DNA of 64,000 bases. Source: Sulfuricurvum sp. Its GTDB lineage: Bacteria > Campylobacterota > Campylobacteria > Campylobacterales > Sulfurimonadaceae. A program made the position numbers and the translations under genes. The notes beneath the pieces were generated by a model. The model worked only from the letters and a program-made list of their open reading frames with translations, did no database searches and was not told where the DNA came from. The stretch is taken from positions 6,754 through 70,753 of the forward strand of contig NZ_JALNYS010000017.1 of NCBI RefSeq assembly GCF_023229695.1, read 5' to 3'. Positions 1 to 8,944 of this stretch are shown here, piece by piece; positions within the stretch are counted from its first letter, which is position 1, and every line of letters starts with the position of its first letter.

Positions 1-232
1 TGGTAACGGTCTTTTTTTTGGTAATTTCGATTGTGGCAAATACATCGGCGAAAGAGGCGAGTATCGCATTCTTGAGGGTAAGATACGAATCGTCACTTAC
101 GGTGAGAAGTTCGATTACCGCTGTATTAGCGGTTACTTTTACTGCGGAGACCAGCTTGAGCTCGCCAAGGGTGCGTGTCAATCCCGGATACGGGAATGCG
201 TGAAGGGCCAACTCTAAATCTTTAGTGTTCAT
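1..232 (-). CDS. Mrp/MIP18-like protein, N-terminal part
   Basis: The reading frame starts at ATG 232 and runs off the left edge, so only about 77 residues are visible. The pattern (LALHAFPYPGLTRTLGEL, then V-x-V, then a hydrophobic strand and an amphipathic helix) resembles the MIP18/DUF59 domain found at the N terminus of Mrp/ApbC P-loop ATPases, which act as iron-sulfur cluster carriers. The P-loop that would prove an Mrp protein lies outside the window. The start overlaps the end of the upstream gene by 11 nt, so the two are translationally coupled. The family call rests on the domain pattern only. Confidence 0.55.
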   Translation of the reverse strand, partial: MNTKDLELALHAFPYPGLTRTLGELKLVSAVKVTANTAVIELLTVSDDSYLTLKNAILASFADVFATIEITKKKTVT

Positions 233-596
233 AGGGATTACCTCTGCTTTCACGTGCCAAAAGGGCTTTTGTCCCGTTGGATTTTTGAGCAAGTTTGGCG
301 AGTGCCGCCCGTGCACCCGGGTATTCAAGACTAAGACGATGATAGGTCGAAATTCGTTCATCAATAAGAGCATTCAGCGCTTTGATGACATCGGTAACGG
401 TGCCGATTTTATCCGATCCATTGAGAAGGTCTTTGATAAGCATCTCGCGTGAGTGCATCTGCAGGGTGAGACCATTTGAATTCCCGATACGGATAAAGTC
501 GGCTGTACTCAGGTAAAGTCCTGAAAAAAACGTATTTAAAAAGTGATTTTCAAGGGCAGTAAACTTACTGCGTTCTTCGTGGTGTTGGCGTTTCAT
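222..596 (-). CDS. hypothetical helical protein
   Basis: A 124-residue, charged, mostly helical protein without signal peptide, membrane segment or cysteines. The family is not recognised. Its ATG overlaps the stop of the upstream repeat protein (ATGA, 4 nt), and its own end overlaps the next gene by 11 nt, so it is the middle gene of a tightly coupled minus-strand operon ending in an Mrp-like gene. No function is proposed; the coupling suggests it works with these two proteins. Confidence 0.7.
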   Translation of the reverse strand: MKRQHHEERSKFTALENHFLNTFFSGLYLSTADFIRIGNSNGLTLQMHSREMLIKDLLNGSDKIGTVTDVIKALNALIDERISTYHRLSLEYPGARAALAKLAQKSNGTKALLARESRGNPYEH

Positions 597-1198
597 CCTC
601 GGCTCCCCAGATTGGCAGCAGCTGCTTTGCTGACATCGATATCGTTATCGTTAAGAAGTCGTTCGATGATATCAATCGGTGCGGCGCGGTTTTCGGCGAG
701 ACGCATTCGGACCATTTTATCGTTGTCATCGGCAAGAATTTTTAGAAGTTTGGCAGAAGTATTCGGATTACCGGATAAACCGTCACGGACGATTTTTTCG
801 TCACTGAAAAATTTTTCCAGTACATCACTCGGCGTTGATGGATTGGTAGCGACGAGGGCCCGTACAAGATTAATGGAATCGTTGGACAGATGGCGTAAAA
901 CCTCTACCGGCGTATGGGGATTTTTGGCGACGGCCCAGCGTGCCCCCATATCGATGGGATTGTTGGCAATATCAATAAGAAGCCGTACCATTACGGGGCT
1001 GTATTCACGGTCTCTTTCGTAGACACTTGTCCGTAATGAGAGATTCATGGCAACCTGTCCGACAAGTTCTTTATGGTCTTTAAACGCATTATAAATGGTT
1101 TCAACATCGTTAATCGGCAATGATTTGTTTTCAAGTAGCTCGATTAGTTTTGCGGTGTCCGATTGCTCGATTGCTTGCGCGAGGGTCTCGGTGCTCAT
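593..1198 (-). CDS. leucine-rich-variant/HEAT-like repeat protein
   Basis: A 201-residue protein. From about residue 85 it carries short repeats of roughly 24 residues with the recurrent pattern VA.NP.TP..vL..L..D (AKNPHTPVEVLRHLSND, ATNPSTPSDVLEKFFSD, SGNPNTSAKLLKILADD). This matches leucine-rich-repeat-variant (LRV) solenoids, usually protein-binding scaffolds. The family founder from Azotobacter carries an N-terminal 4Fe-4S site, but the cysteines for that are absent here. An AGGAG Shine-Dalgarno precedes ATG 1198. It is the first gene of the operon ending in the Mrp-like gene. Confidence 0.75.
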   Translation of the reverse strand: MSTETLAQAIEQSDTAKLIELLENKSLPINDVETIYNAFKDHKELVGQVAMNLSLRTSVYERDREYSPVMVRLLIDIANNPIDMGARWAVAKNPHTPVEVLRHLSNDSINLVRALVATNPSTPSDVLEKFFSDEKIVRDGLSGNPNTSAKLLKILADDNDKMVRMRLAENRAAPIDIIERLLNDNDIDVSKAAAANLGSRG

Positions 1199-1359
1199 GG
1201 GCAGACTCCTGTGATTTTATGATAGTAATAATAAGTGCCATACTATCAAAAAGTGATTAAATTATAAGAATTAGTAGTAGTTTATAAGGCTAAAAACAGA
1301 GTTGGAAAATACAGGGAACAATAAAGAATATTTATTCATGCAATGGAGAAAAATTGTGA

Positions 1360-1379
1360 TACAAATGTAACATTTTGTA
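1360..1379. promoter_or_regulatory. palindrome, possible operator
   Basis: TACAAA, eight bases (TGTAACAT), then TTTGTA form an interrupted palindrome about 120 bp before the rhodanese start, in the 300-bp gap between two divergent operons. The spacer contains TGTAAC, as does the promoter element at 24.3, 42.2 and 45.7 kb, but the flanks and -10 spacing do not match that element. No regulator is assigned. Confidence 0.35.
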
Positions 1380-1425
1380 ATACTGCATCCTCTGTACGGG
1401 AACAATTTAACAGTTATTAAGAGTC

Positions 1426-1446
1426 CCACTCCTATAATGGGAGTGG
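1426..1446 (+). promoter_or_regulatory. possible -10 box inside a hairpin
   Basis: CCACTCC (1426-1432) pairs with GGAGTGG (1440-1446), and the loop contains TATAAT (1433-1438). This lies about 60 nt before the rhodanese ATG. It may be the -10 box of the Mo-enzyme operon or a leader hairpin. No convincing -35 box is visible at the standard spacing. Confidence 0.35.
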
Positions 1447-1499
1447 TAATTCCGTAAATTAACGCACAATTGTGTGCAGACTATAAAAAAGGAGCACGG

Positions 1500-2621
1500 A
1501 TGAACAGATTGCTTAAAACACTATGTGTTGCGGCATCACTATCAGCAGCAACCGTAATAGCGGCTGATGGGTATAAGGACAACTCTATTCTTATTTCAGC
1601 CGAAGAAGCGGTAAAGCTGATCGGTAACCCAAAAGTGATGTTCGTATCGGGTGATAACGAAGACGTTTATAAACTCGGGCACATAAAAGGTTCAGTTGAG
1701 ATGTATGCGCACCATTTACATCATTCTGAAATTGACGGGGAGATGCACTGTGCACCTTTGTACCGCTGTATTGACGACGCTGAACAAACAATCGGTAAAA
1801 AAGGGATTAGCAATGATATGATGGTCATCGCTTACGATGACTATAAAGGTCCCAACGCGACCGGTGTCTATTCATTCTTTGACAGTTATGGGCATAAGAA
1901 TGTAAAAGTTCTAAACGGTGGACGTGCTTCTATCGTTGCTATTGACCCGGCACAAAAAGAGTATGATGCTTTGAATGCTGAGCTCAAAGAGCTCAAAAAA
2001 GCTCAAAAAACCGATAAAGAGTCATTGAAAAAAGATGCCAATGCCGATAAAGCGGCCCTTGAAGCATCCATCAAAAAAGCGGATGATGACATGAAAGCCC
2101 TGAAAGCGAAAATGGACGGTGTTGAGAAACGTCTTTTGGTTGTTAAAGGGGATGAAGAGGTTAAATCGAAAACCTATAAAATTGATCCGAAAAACATCAA
2201 ATACAGTGTTATCGCCGAAAAAAATGAAGTCAAACATGCGATGGAAGATATCCTGAAAAACGGTAAAAGTTCTAAATACGTCATTATTGACTCACGCGGT
2301 ATTGCGGAAATTATCGGTGAGCGGAAGATGGATAATGTCGCACGCGGCGGACATATTCCGGGTGCGACATTTATTGAATGGAGCCGTATTTCAGACGCAG
2401 ACAACAAGCTTTCTTTTAAATCATCAGATGAAATTAAAAGAGTGTATGAGTCGTATGGCGTCACTCCGGACAAAACGATTTATGCGTATTGTCAAGTAGG
2501 TGCGGGTCGCGGATCTGAACATATTACGGCACTTCAACTTCTTGGCTATAAAAATGTTAAAGTTTTTACAGGTAGCTGGGATGTTTGGGGCAACGATATG
2601 AACCTTCCGATTAAAAGATAA
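1500..2621 (+). CDS. secreted two-domain rhodanese sulfurtransferase
   Basis: The start at 1500 is preferred over the in-frame ATG at 1470 because AAAGGAG lies 5 nt before it and it begins a clear Sec signal peptide (MNRLLKTLCVAASLSAATVIAA). The 373-residue protein has two rhodanese domains joined by a charged coiled-coil linker (about residues 155-220). The C-terminal domain has the active-site loop CQVGAGRG. The N-terminal domain lacks a cysteine at the equivalent position and is probably structural. It opens the operon of a type II DMSO-reductase-family enzyme, 9 nt before the catalytic gene. A periplasmic sulfurtransferase here suggests the enzyme handles a sulfur compound, but this is inference. 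Confidence 0.85.
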   Translation: MNRLLKTLCVAASLSAATVIAADGYKDNSILISAEEAVKLIGNPKVMFVSGDNEDVYKLGHIKGSVEMYAHHLHHSEIDGEMHCAPLYRCIDDAEQTIGKKGISNDMMVIAYDDYKGPNATGVYSFFDSYGHKNVKVLNGGRASIVAIDPAQKEYDALNAELKELKKAQKTDKESLKKDANADKAALEASIKKADDDMKALKAKMDGVEKRLLVVKGDEEVKSKTYKIDPKNIKYSVIAEKNEVKHAMEDILKNGKSSKYVIIDSRGIAEIIGERKMDNVARGGHIPGATFIEWSRISDADNKLSFKSSDEIKRVYESYGVTPDKTIYAYCQVGAGRGSEHITALQLLGYKNVKVFTGSWDVWGNDMNLPIKR

Positions 2622-2630
2622 GGCAGAACT

Positions 2631-5543
2631 ATGACAAAAGTAATGAACAATAATCGTCGTGACTTCCTGAAGGTATCAGGGATGACGGCAGCGTTGGTGG
2701 CTTCACAAGGGTCCCTTTTCGCTAAAACTAATGTAATTTCAGTCGAAAACGGTAAAAACAATTATCCGAATACCAACTACACTGAAGATATGTACCGTAA
2801 TGAATTTTCATTTACGTACGGTAAAAAAGAGGAGCACGGTTTTGCATACCACTGTGTAAACTGTCAAGGTAACTGTGCCTGGGAAGTTTGGTCCAATAAC
2901 GGCGTTGTAACGCGTGAAAACCAATCGGCTCGCTATCCGGTCATCAATGCAAAAATCCCTGACTTCAACCCGCGCGGATGTAACAAGGGGGTACAGCATT
3001 CACAAGTGATGTACCAAAAAGACCGTATCCTTTATCCGATGCAGCGTGTCGGTGAGCGTGGAGAAGGGAAATGGAAACGTATCAGCTGGGATGAAGCGGC
3101 TGAGCGTGTGTGCCAGGAGATTTTTGACTGTATGACGGATCCTGAACGCGGTCCGGATAAATTGATGGTTCATGCCGGTACGGGTCTGTTGACGGAAGGG
3201 CGCCGTGGTGCACCGCTTCGTTTCTCGACACAGCTGGGTGCGATCCGTATTTATCCGTCATCGTATCTTGGGGATATGTTCTCCGGTGCTGCGATTGCAT
3301 ACGGTGAGGGTAACGTCGGTTGTACATGGGATTTCATGTATACGGTCGATACTGCGGTAATGTGGGGCGGAAATCCATCGGTTTCCCGTATCCCGGATGC
3401 TCACTTCGTATGGGAAGGAAAATACAACGGCGCTAAAATCATCACGATTACTCCGGAGTTTAACGCGACGGCGAAATCATCCGATCTTTGGATTCCGATC
3501 AAAGCAGGTTCAGACAATATTTTGGCCATGAGTGTCATCAATGTTATTTTGAACGAAAAGCTTTATAAGCCGGAATTCATGAAAACGTTTACCGACCTTC
3601 CGTTTCTGGTAGATACGGCAACACAAAAAATGATCCGACGTTCTGACATCGAGCATGCTGCGAATGAAGAGGATCATCATAAATTTGAAGAGCAATTCTA
3701 CAGCATGAACAAAGCGACCGGGAAAATTGCATTGATGCCGGGTTCTGAGGGAAGTGCCATTAAATCACTCCGTCTTGATGAGCAGGGGATTGTTCCTGAG
3801 CTTGAGGGGACATGGACAATTACCGATATCCACGGACATAAGCGAGAAGTGACGACCGTATTTGAAATGCTCAAGAAATCGGCAGCGAAATTTGCTCCGG
3901 AAGCAACGAAAGATATCACCGGTGTTCATCCGGACACAACACGCCAATTGGCACGTGATATCGCATTGCCGAAAGTGGTCGAGATCACAACCGGATTCTC
4001 ACTCAATAAATACTTCAACGGGGTTATGTCGATCTGGAATATCTCGTCGATCTGCGGATTGACCGGACGTATGGGACCTTACGGCGGATTGAACACGGAA
4101 AATGAATTCACCCTTTCAGGGCTGGGAGCGCTTTCAGGCTTCAGCGGCAAATACAACGCCCGTTTCGGCTCCGGTTTTGTCGGTGAGTTCGTATTCGGTG
4201 ACGGGATGAAAACGTTTGACCAATACTTCGGAGATGAAGATGTCAAGCGGGCCCAGAACGGGATGAGTAAAGCAGAGTACATGGCTGTATTGTCGGAGAT
4301 GCTCAAATCGGGTGAAAATGACAAGGTTAACCAAGCCTCTAAGCACGGCAATGTCAACAAACCGTGGTGGCAGCCTGACTGTGCATTGATCGTGGCCGAT
4401 TCCAAATTCCGCCGTAACAAAGGCTCTGAATACCGTAAAGCATTCTTGAACAAAACGAAATTCTACGGGTACGTCGATTACCGTATGTCGGAAGCGGCGC
4501 AATTTGCCGATATCTTATTGCCGGCAAAATCGCACTATGAGGTGTATGACCTTCGGACGTCTCCGGGTTACCACCGTTTCACGAACCTGGCTCAACCGGT
4601 AGCGAACATCAAAAACGTCGGTGAAGCGATGGATGAGTGGTCTATGTTTACATTCCTCGCCAAAAAAATGGAAGAGATTGCTAACCGACCGCAAAATATC
4701 GATAAAGCAAAAGTTAAAGATCATCCGAAATTCGCGAAACCGGGTTTCCATGACTTGAGTATCTTCCATAAAGAGTACACCAATACCGATGCCGAGTCGG
4801 AAGGTGCGGGTGAAGTGTATCTGGGAACCGACAAAATGGCAGTACAGGCTGCATTGGAAAAATGTGAGCAGTATGAGCCGTGGACGATGGAAAAAATGTA
4901 CAAAGTTGGGGGATTCTTGCTGATTAATGAAAAAGCGGCGAAAAGCTCACCTCTTTATTCAGACCGTCCGTACAGCTCGATGGAGTTCCATCTCTATAAA
5001 TTCGAACGTTTAGAGACCTTGTCGGGGCGTCAAACATTCTATGTCGACCATGATATGTACATCAAAATGGGTGCGGCGACGAATACCGGGATGGAGGGGA
5101 TTCGTCCTCAGTCCAAAGACTATCCGTATGTATTCATGACACCGCACGCCCGCTGGTCGATCCACTCGAACTACAAAACGAGTCGTACGTTGTTGCGCCT
5201 TCAGCGTGGAGTTCCCGCAGCGCAAATCAACCGTGTGGTTGCCGAAGCAAAAGGGATCAAAGACGGTGAAACAATCCGTATCTACAATGCACTCGGCGAG
5301 TTCTATGCAATGGCAAAACTCTCTTCATCCGCTCCGGCTGACGGGATCGTCTTAGAACATGGATGGGAACCGTACATGTATTTGAAAAACAAAGGGCACA
5401 ATGAAGTTGTACCGACGGCATTGAACCTTTTGGAAATGGCAGATGGATGGGGGCACCTTAAATTCGGTGGCCTTTGGGACGGTAACCAGTACGCATACGA
5501 TGGCGCCGTGAATTACGAAAAAGCAAAAGACGTACAGTACTAA
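2631..5543 (+). CDS. type II DMSO reductase family catalytic subunit (Mo-bisMGD)
   Basis: A 970-residue molybdopterin oxidoreductase with a Tat signal (NNRRDFLKVSGMTAALVAS). The proximal cluster motif H-x3-C-x3-C-xn-C (HCVNCQGNC ... RGCNKG) is typical of the type II branch (NarG, SerA, PcrA, EbdA, DdhA). The YLGDMF stretch contains the aspartate expected to ligate molybdenum. The C-terminal part (WSIHSNYKTSRTLLRL onward) is the cofactor-binding barrel. The Tat signal puts the enzyme in the periplasm. Beta, gamma, chaperone and ferredoxin genes follow. The substrate cannot be read from sequence: nitrate, selenate, chlorate or perchlorate, hydrocarbons, dimethyl sulfide and sulfur oxyanions all occur in this branch. 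The upstream rhodanese favours a sulfur compound. Confidence 0.9.
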   Translation: MTKVMNNNRRDFLKVSGMTAALVASQGSLFAKTNVISVENGKNNYPNTNYTEDMYRNEFSFTYGKKEEHGFAYHCVNCQGNCAWEVWSNNGVVTRENQSARYPVINAKIPDFNPRGCNKGVQHSQVMYQKDRILYPMQRVGERGEGKWKRISWDEAAERVCQEIFDCMTDPERGPDKLMVHAGTGLLTEGRRGAPLRFSTQLGAIRIYPSSYLGDMFSGAAIAYGEGNVGCTWDFMYTVDTAVMWGGNPSVSRIPDAHFVWEGKYNGAKIITITPEFNATAKSSDLWIPIKAGSDNILAMSVINVILNEKLYKPEFMKTFTDLPFLVDTATQKMIRRSDIEHAANEEDHHKFEEQFYSMNKATGKIALMPGSEGSAIKSLRLDEQGIVPELEGTWTITDIHGHKREVTTVFEMLKKSAAKFAPEATKDITGVHPDTTRQLARDIALPKVVEITTGFSLNKYFNGVMSIWNISSICGLTGRMGPYGGLNTENEFTLSGLGALSGFSGKYNARFGSGFVGEFVFGDGMKTFDQYFGDEDVKRAQNGMSKAEYMAVLSEMLKSGENDKVNQASKHGNVNKPWWQPDCALIVADSKFRRNKGSEYRKAFLNKTKFYGYVDYRMSEAAQFADILLPAKSHYEVYDLRTSPGYHRFTNLAQPVANIKNVGEAMDEWSMFTFLAKKMEEIANRPQNIDKAKVKDHPKFAKPGFHDLSIFHKEYTNTDAESEGAGEVYLGTDKMAVQAALEKCEQYEPWTMEKMYKVGGFLLINEKAAKSSPLYSDRPYSSMEFHLYKFERLETLSGRQTFYVDHDMYIKMGAATNTGMEGIRPQSKDYPYVFMTPHARWSIHSNYKTSRTLLRLQRGVPAAQINRVVAEAKGIKDGETIRIYNALGEFYAMAKLSSSAPADGIVLEHGWEPYMYLKNKGHNEVVPTALNLLEMADGWGHLKFGGLWDGNQYAYDGAVNYEKAKDVQY

Positions 5544-5552
5544 GGGGAATAG

Positions 5553-6650
5553 ATGTCTAAACGACAATTAGCAATGGTAATGGACCTGAACAAATGTATC
5601 GGGTGCCAGACATGTACCGTAGCATGTAAAACACAATGGACGAACCGTAACGGTCGTGAGTATATGTACTGGAATAACGTAGAAACGTATCCGGGTACAG
5701 GTTATCCGAAAAACTGGATGGAGCTGGGCGGCGGATTTGACGCGGCCGGTGATCTCCAGCCGGGTGTGATCCCGAATCTTGAAGCGGATTACGGGGTACC
5801 TTGGGATTATAACTATGAGTCGTTGATGGGCGGAATGTCGGATAGCAACAGCTTCCACCCGCATGTGTCGCCGACATGGGGACCGAACTGGGATGAAGAT
5901 CAGGGGGCGGGAGCGTTCCCGCAAGACAACTATTTCTTCTATCTTCCACGGATTTGTAACCACTGTACTAATCCGGGATGTTTGAGTGCGTGTCCACGTG
6001 ACGCGATCTTCAAACGTGAAGAAGACGGAGTTGTGCTGGTTGACCTGGATCGCTGTCAGGGGTACCGCTACTGTATCGCGGGATGTCCTTATAAAAAGAT
6101 CTATTTCAATCCGAAAATCTCGAAGTCGGAGAAATGTATCCTCTGTTTCCCACGTATCGAGCAGGGTCTTCCGCCGGCGTGTGCACAGCAGTGTGTCGGT
6201 CGTATCCGTTTCGTAGGATTTTTGGATGATGAAGAGTCACAAGTTTACAAATTGGTTCACAAGTACAAAGTAGCACTGGGCTTGCGTTCAGACTATGGTA
6301 CGCAACCGAACGTATACTATGTTCCTCCGACCGAATCTCCGGCGAAATTTGACGCTGAGGGTAAAATCATCGAAGGTTCAACCCGTCTTCCGGTAGAAGA
6401 GCTTGAAAAATTGTTTGGACCTGCGGTTCACGATGCGATTAAAACGCTCAAAGCAGAGATGAAAAAACGTAAAGAAACAGGGGTGAGCGAATTGATGGAT
6501 CTATTGATCGCATACCAGCACTCCGATATGTTCCGTTTGGATAACCACTATTATCAGCAGGTTGCCAAAGAGAACAAACGTAATCCGTTGGCGCCGGTCG
6601 ATACACGTTATATCGCCGGTAAATTTACAAAAGCGGGAGGACACCACTAA
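5553..6650 (+). CDS. type II DMSO reductase beta subunit, 4-cluster ferredoxin
   Basis: A 365-residue electron-transfer subunit of the NarH/SerB/EbdB/DdhB type. Four cysteine groups are visible: CIGCQTCTVAC near the start, CNHCTNPGCLSAC, CQGYRYCIAGC and CILCFPRIEQGLPPACAQQC. In the third, the second cysteine is replaced by tyrosine, as expected for the [3Fe-4S] site of this family, so the set should be three [4Fe-4S] plus one [3Fe-4S]. No signal peptide is present; such subunits are co-exported with the Tat-tagged catalytic subunit. AAGGGGAATAG precedes the ATG. The stop overlaps the gamma-subunit start (TAATG). Confidence 0.92.
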   Translation: MSKRQLAMVMDLNKCIGCQTCTVACKTQWTNRNGREYMYWNNVETYPGTGYPKNWMELGGGFDAAGDLQPGVIPNLEADYGVPWDYNYESLMGGMSDSNSFHPHVSPTWGPNWDEDQGAGAFPQDNYFFYLPRICNHCTNPGCLSACPRDAIFKREEDGVVLVDLDRCQGYRYCIAGCPYKKIYFNPKISKSEKCILCFPRIEQGLPPACAQQCVGRIRFVGFLDDEESQVYKLVHKYKVALGLRSDYGTQPNVYYVPPTESPAKFDAEGKIIEGSTRLPVEELEKLFGPAVHDAIKTLKAEMKKRKETGVSELMDLLIAYQHSDMFRLDNHYYQQVAKENKRNPLAPVDTRYIAGKFTKAGGHH

Positions 6651-7831
6651 TGAATAAAGTTCTAACATCACTCCTTTCATTGGGTGTCGCTGCATCGGCT
6701 GCTCTTGCGGCGGATGCCGTTACGGCAGTTAAAGTTGCCAATGTTGCAGATGCGGCTGCATGGTCAAAAGCTAAATTCTCATCCGTAATGCTTTACCCAC
6801 AAACCGCGATCGAATTCAATGATAAAAAAGCGAATGAAGCGAATGAAGCTCCTAAAGCGAAAAAAGCGGAAGTCGGTGCTTTGTATGACGGCAAGAACAT
6901 TGCCTTGATGGTAAAATGGGCTGACGGTACAAAAGATGCCCAATCGGGATATGTATCAACGCTGTATCCGGACGGGTTTGCGGTTCAATTTGCAGGTGCT
7001 ACGAAAAAAGCTCAGCCCCTTCCGTATATCGGGATGGGTTCGGACGGGCGTCCTGTAGTGGTTCACCTTCAAAAAGCAACTGAAAAAGTGTATGAGCCAA
7101 ACGGCAACAAAGATGTCGGTACGCAGCTTAACCGTCAACAAACCGGCGTATTCGGAAAAGAATTGGCCGATTACGATGCAAAAGTCGCGAGTCTGGCAAA
7201 TACCGACTATGAGCGTGTGTTTGTCGGTGAAGGATTCCGCTCTTTGACGGAAGTGAAAGATAACTCTATCCAATCCAATGCCGCTATGACCTATGGAACA
7301 AACGGATGGTCAGGGACGCTTATCCGTCCGTTGAAAGACGGATATGTAAATCTTGGCGGTACGGTTCCGGTCTCTATCGCGGTATGGGACGGATCGAAAA
7401 TGGGTCGTAACGGCCTTAAAAACTTGAGCTCATGGGTTGCGATCAATTTCGAAGGTCAAAAAGCGAACGGTGCCGTTATCGCTGAGCTTGCCGATTCAAA
7501 AGGAAATGCAGCCAAAGGTAAAGAGGCCTTGGCGGCGAACGGCTGTAACGGCTGTCACCAGGTCGAAGCTACCGATCCGAAATCGGTTATGGCGCCGTCA
7601 CTTAAAAATGTCGGCGGCTATTCAACAGCAGCTTATTTGCGCGAATCGCTGGTAAAACCCTCAGCGGTTGTCGTACCGGGTTATAACCGAAACGCCCACA
7701 GCAATACACCATGGTATAATCTTGAGAAAGGTAAACGTGTCTCTACGATGACCGATTACAGCTCCCTCGATAAGCAAACACTCGAAGATATCGTGGCGTA
7801 CCTCAAAACTCTCAAAGCGGAGGTAGAATAA
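6650..7831 (+). CDS. gamma subunit: ethylbenzene-dehydrogenase-type haem b domain fused to cytochrome c
   Basis: A 393-residue periplasmic protein with a Sec signal (MNKVLTSLLSLGVAASAALAA). Residues about 30-270 match the EB_dh gamma fold of EbdC, SerC, ClrC and DdhC; the YIGMG methionine and the lysine in GLKNLSSW sit where the axial ligands of haem b are expected (inference from family pattern). After about residue 285 comes a class I cytochrome c domain with one CNGCH site and a probable distal methionine in VSTMTDY. Classical gamma subunits end after the haem b domain, so the fused haem c would carry electrons directly to or from a soluble carrier or membrane complex. GGGAGG precedes the start. 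Confidence 0.85.
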   Translation: MNKVLTSLLSLGVAASAALAADAVTAVKVANVADAAAWSKAKFSSVMLYPQTAIEFNDKKANEANEAPKAKKAEVGALYDGKNIALMVKWADGTKDAQSGYVSTLYPDGFAVQFAGATKKAQPLPYIGMGSDGRPVVVHLQKATEKVYEPNGNKDVGTQLNRQQTGVFGKELADYDAKVASLANTDYERVFVGEGFRSLTEVKDNSIQSNAAMTYGTNGWSGTLIRPLKDGYVNLGGTVPVSIAVWDGSKMGRNGLKNLSSWVAINFEGQKANGAVIAELADSKGNAAKGKEALAANGCNGCHQVEATDPKSVMAPSLKNVGGYSTAAYLRESLVKPSAVVVPGYNRNAHSNTPWYNLEKGKRVSTMTDYSSLDKQTLEDIVAYLKTLKAEVE

Positions 7832-8229
7832 TGAAAAAGATTGCTTTGATTTGTGCGGCACTGGCGATCAGTGCTTTCGCAAATGAAGGACAAGAGTTTG
7901 AAGGTCTTTTAACAACTCCTGCATGCGCCGCTCAGGGTGCATTTGCGGATTGTTATTTGGAAAACTACACCTGCGGTTCTGACGGCTGTTACAAAAAAAT
8001 CCAGCCGGGTGAAACGACTAAGCCGAAATTGGCTCTTTTCCAACACGGAACCGGAAAAGTGTACGAGATCGATACCTCAAAACTGAAAGTCTCTGAACTG
8101 GGTGAAGGGATGAATAAAAACGGTGTTGTTATTGTGGGTATGTTAGACGAAGCCACCAATACCATTGAAGCGACCGAGTTTAAAGCTCCGCCGCCACCGA
8201 AGAAGTCATTCTTTAAGGGTTGTTTATAA
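7831..8229 (+). CDS. small periplasmic cysteine-rich protein of the Mo-enzyme operon
   Basis: A 132-residue protein with a Sec signal (MKKIALICAALAISAFA). Cysteines occur as TTPACAAQGAFADCYLEN, TCGSDGCYKK and a terminal KGCL, preceded by a proline stretch (APPPPKK). No CxxCH motif or recognised family is seen. It starts on the stop of the gamma subunit (TAATG), so it is co-translated with the enzyme. A role as a small redox, metal or assembly partner is possible but unproven. Confidence 0.75.
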   Translation: MKKIALICAALAISAFANEGQEFEGLLTTPACAAQGAFADCYLENYTCGSDGCYKKIQPGETTKPKLALFQHGTGKVYEIDTSKLKVSELGEGMNKNGVVIVGMLDEATNTIEATEFKAPPPPKKSFFKGCL

Positions 8230-8257
8230 TAATCAACCCGTCATACACGGAGGGCAC

Positions 8258-8336
8258 AAGAACCTCTTTGAGCTCCTCGGGCTTGACCCGGGGATCCCCT
8301 CCTATATATAAGCCGGATTCCCGCCTTCGCGGGAAT
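8258..8336. repeat. REP-like palindromic repeat (second family), copy 1
   Basis: CCTCGGGCTTGACCCGGGGATCC is followed by a perfect 8-bp hairpin ATTCCCGC-CTTC-GCGGGAAT at 8317-8336. The same two-part design recurs at 21226-21299 and, in variant form, at 42534-42636. It sits in the only sizeable gap (146 bp) of the Mo-enzyme operon and could affect mRNA stability between structural and chaperone genes. Confidence 0.65.
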
Positions 8337-8374
8337 GAGAAGGCCTATAATCCCTTACATTTTAGGAACTTTTG

Positions 8375-8944
8375 ATGAACAACGAATATCGGCTCTATAT
8401 TTATGCATTTTTATCTCGGGTTATGAGCGATATCCCGGATCGCCGTTTTATTGATGATCTTAGAAATAACGAAACATTACTGGAGATTATCGGTGAAGAG
8501 ACGAAAGAGTGGATAAAAAGCAACGATACGGCAACGTTGTATGAAGCAATGAATGTTGATTTTTCCTCGATGTTTATCCTCAATACCCAGCCGGTGGAGT
8601 CTTTTGTATTGGATGCGAAAAATGAAACACTGGTCGGACTTCAAAATCCGGTTATGGCGTTTTATTTTACCCACGGATTCGAACTGAATATGGACCAGAC
8701 GGAGCTTATGGCTCCCGATCACCTCTCCATAGAGCTTGCATTTATGCAGACACTGGTTTATCGTAACGAAGTTGCTCCGCAATTGGAATTTTTGGATAAA
8801 CACCTTTTCTTATGGGTGATACCGTATATGATAGGGATGAAGAGTATGGCGGATACGCCGTTTTATCGTGACATCTGTGATTTTATCGTTGAGTTCTTAT
8901 GTGCTGATTATGAATTTTTGAATGGCGGAGGAGAAAATGGGTAA
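8375..8944 (+). CDS. TorD/NarJ-like molybdoenzyme chaperone
   Basis: A 189-residue, soluble, alpha-helical protein. The conserved stretch (MAPDHLSIELAFMQTL ... FLDKHLFLWVIPYM) fits the TorD/DmsD/NarJ signature E-x-DH...EL.FM...HL..W. These chaperones bind the Tat signal and the apo-catalytic subunit during cofactor insertion. ATG 8375 follows AGGAAC at a suitable distance; the TTG one codon earlier is less likely. Its end overlaps the polyferredoxin start by 8 nt. Confidence 0.85.
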   Translation: MNNEYRLYIYAFLSRVMSDIPDRRFIDDLRNNETLLEIIGEETKEWIKSNDTATLYEAMNVDFSSMFILNTQPVESFVLDAKNETLVGLQNPVMAFYFTHGFELNMDQTELMAPDHLSIELAFMQTLVYRNEVAPQLEFLDKHLFLWVIPYMIGMKSMADTPFYRDICDFIVEFLCADYEFLNGGGENG

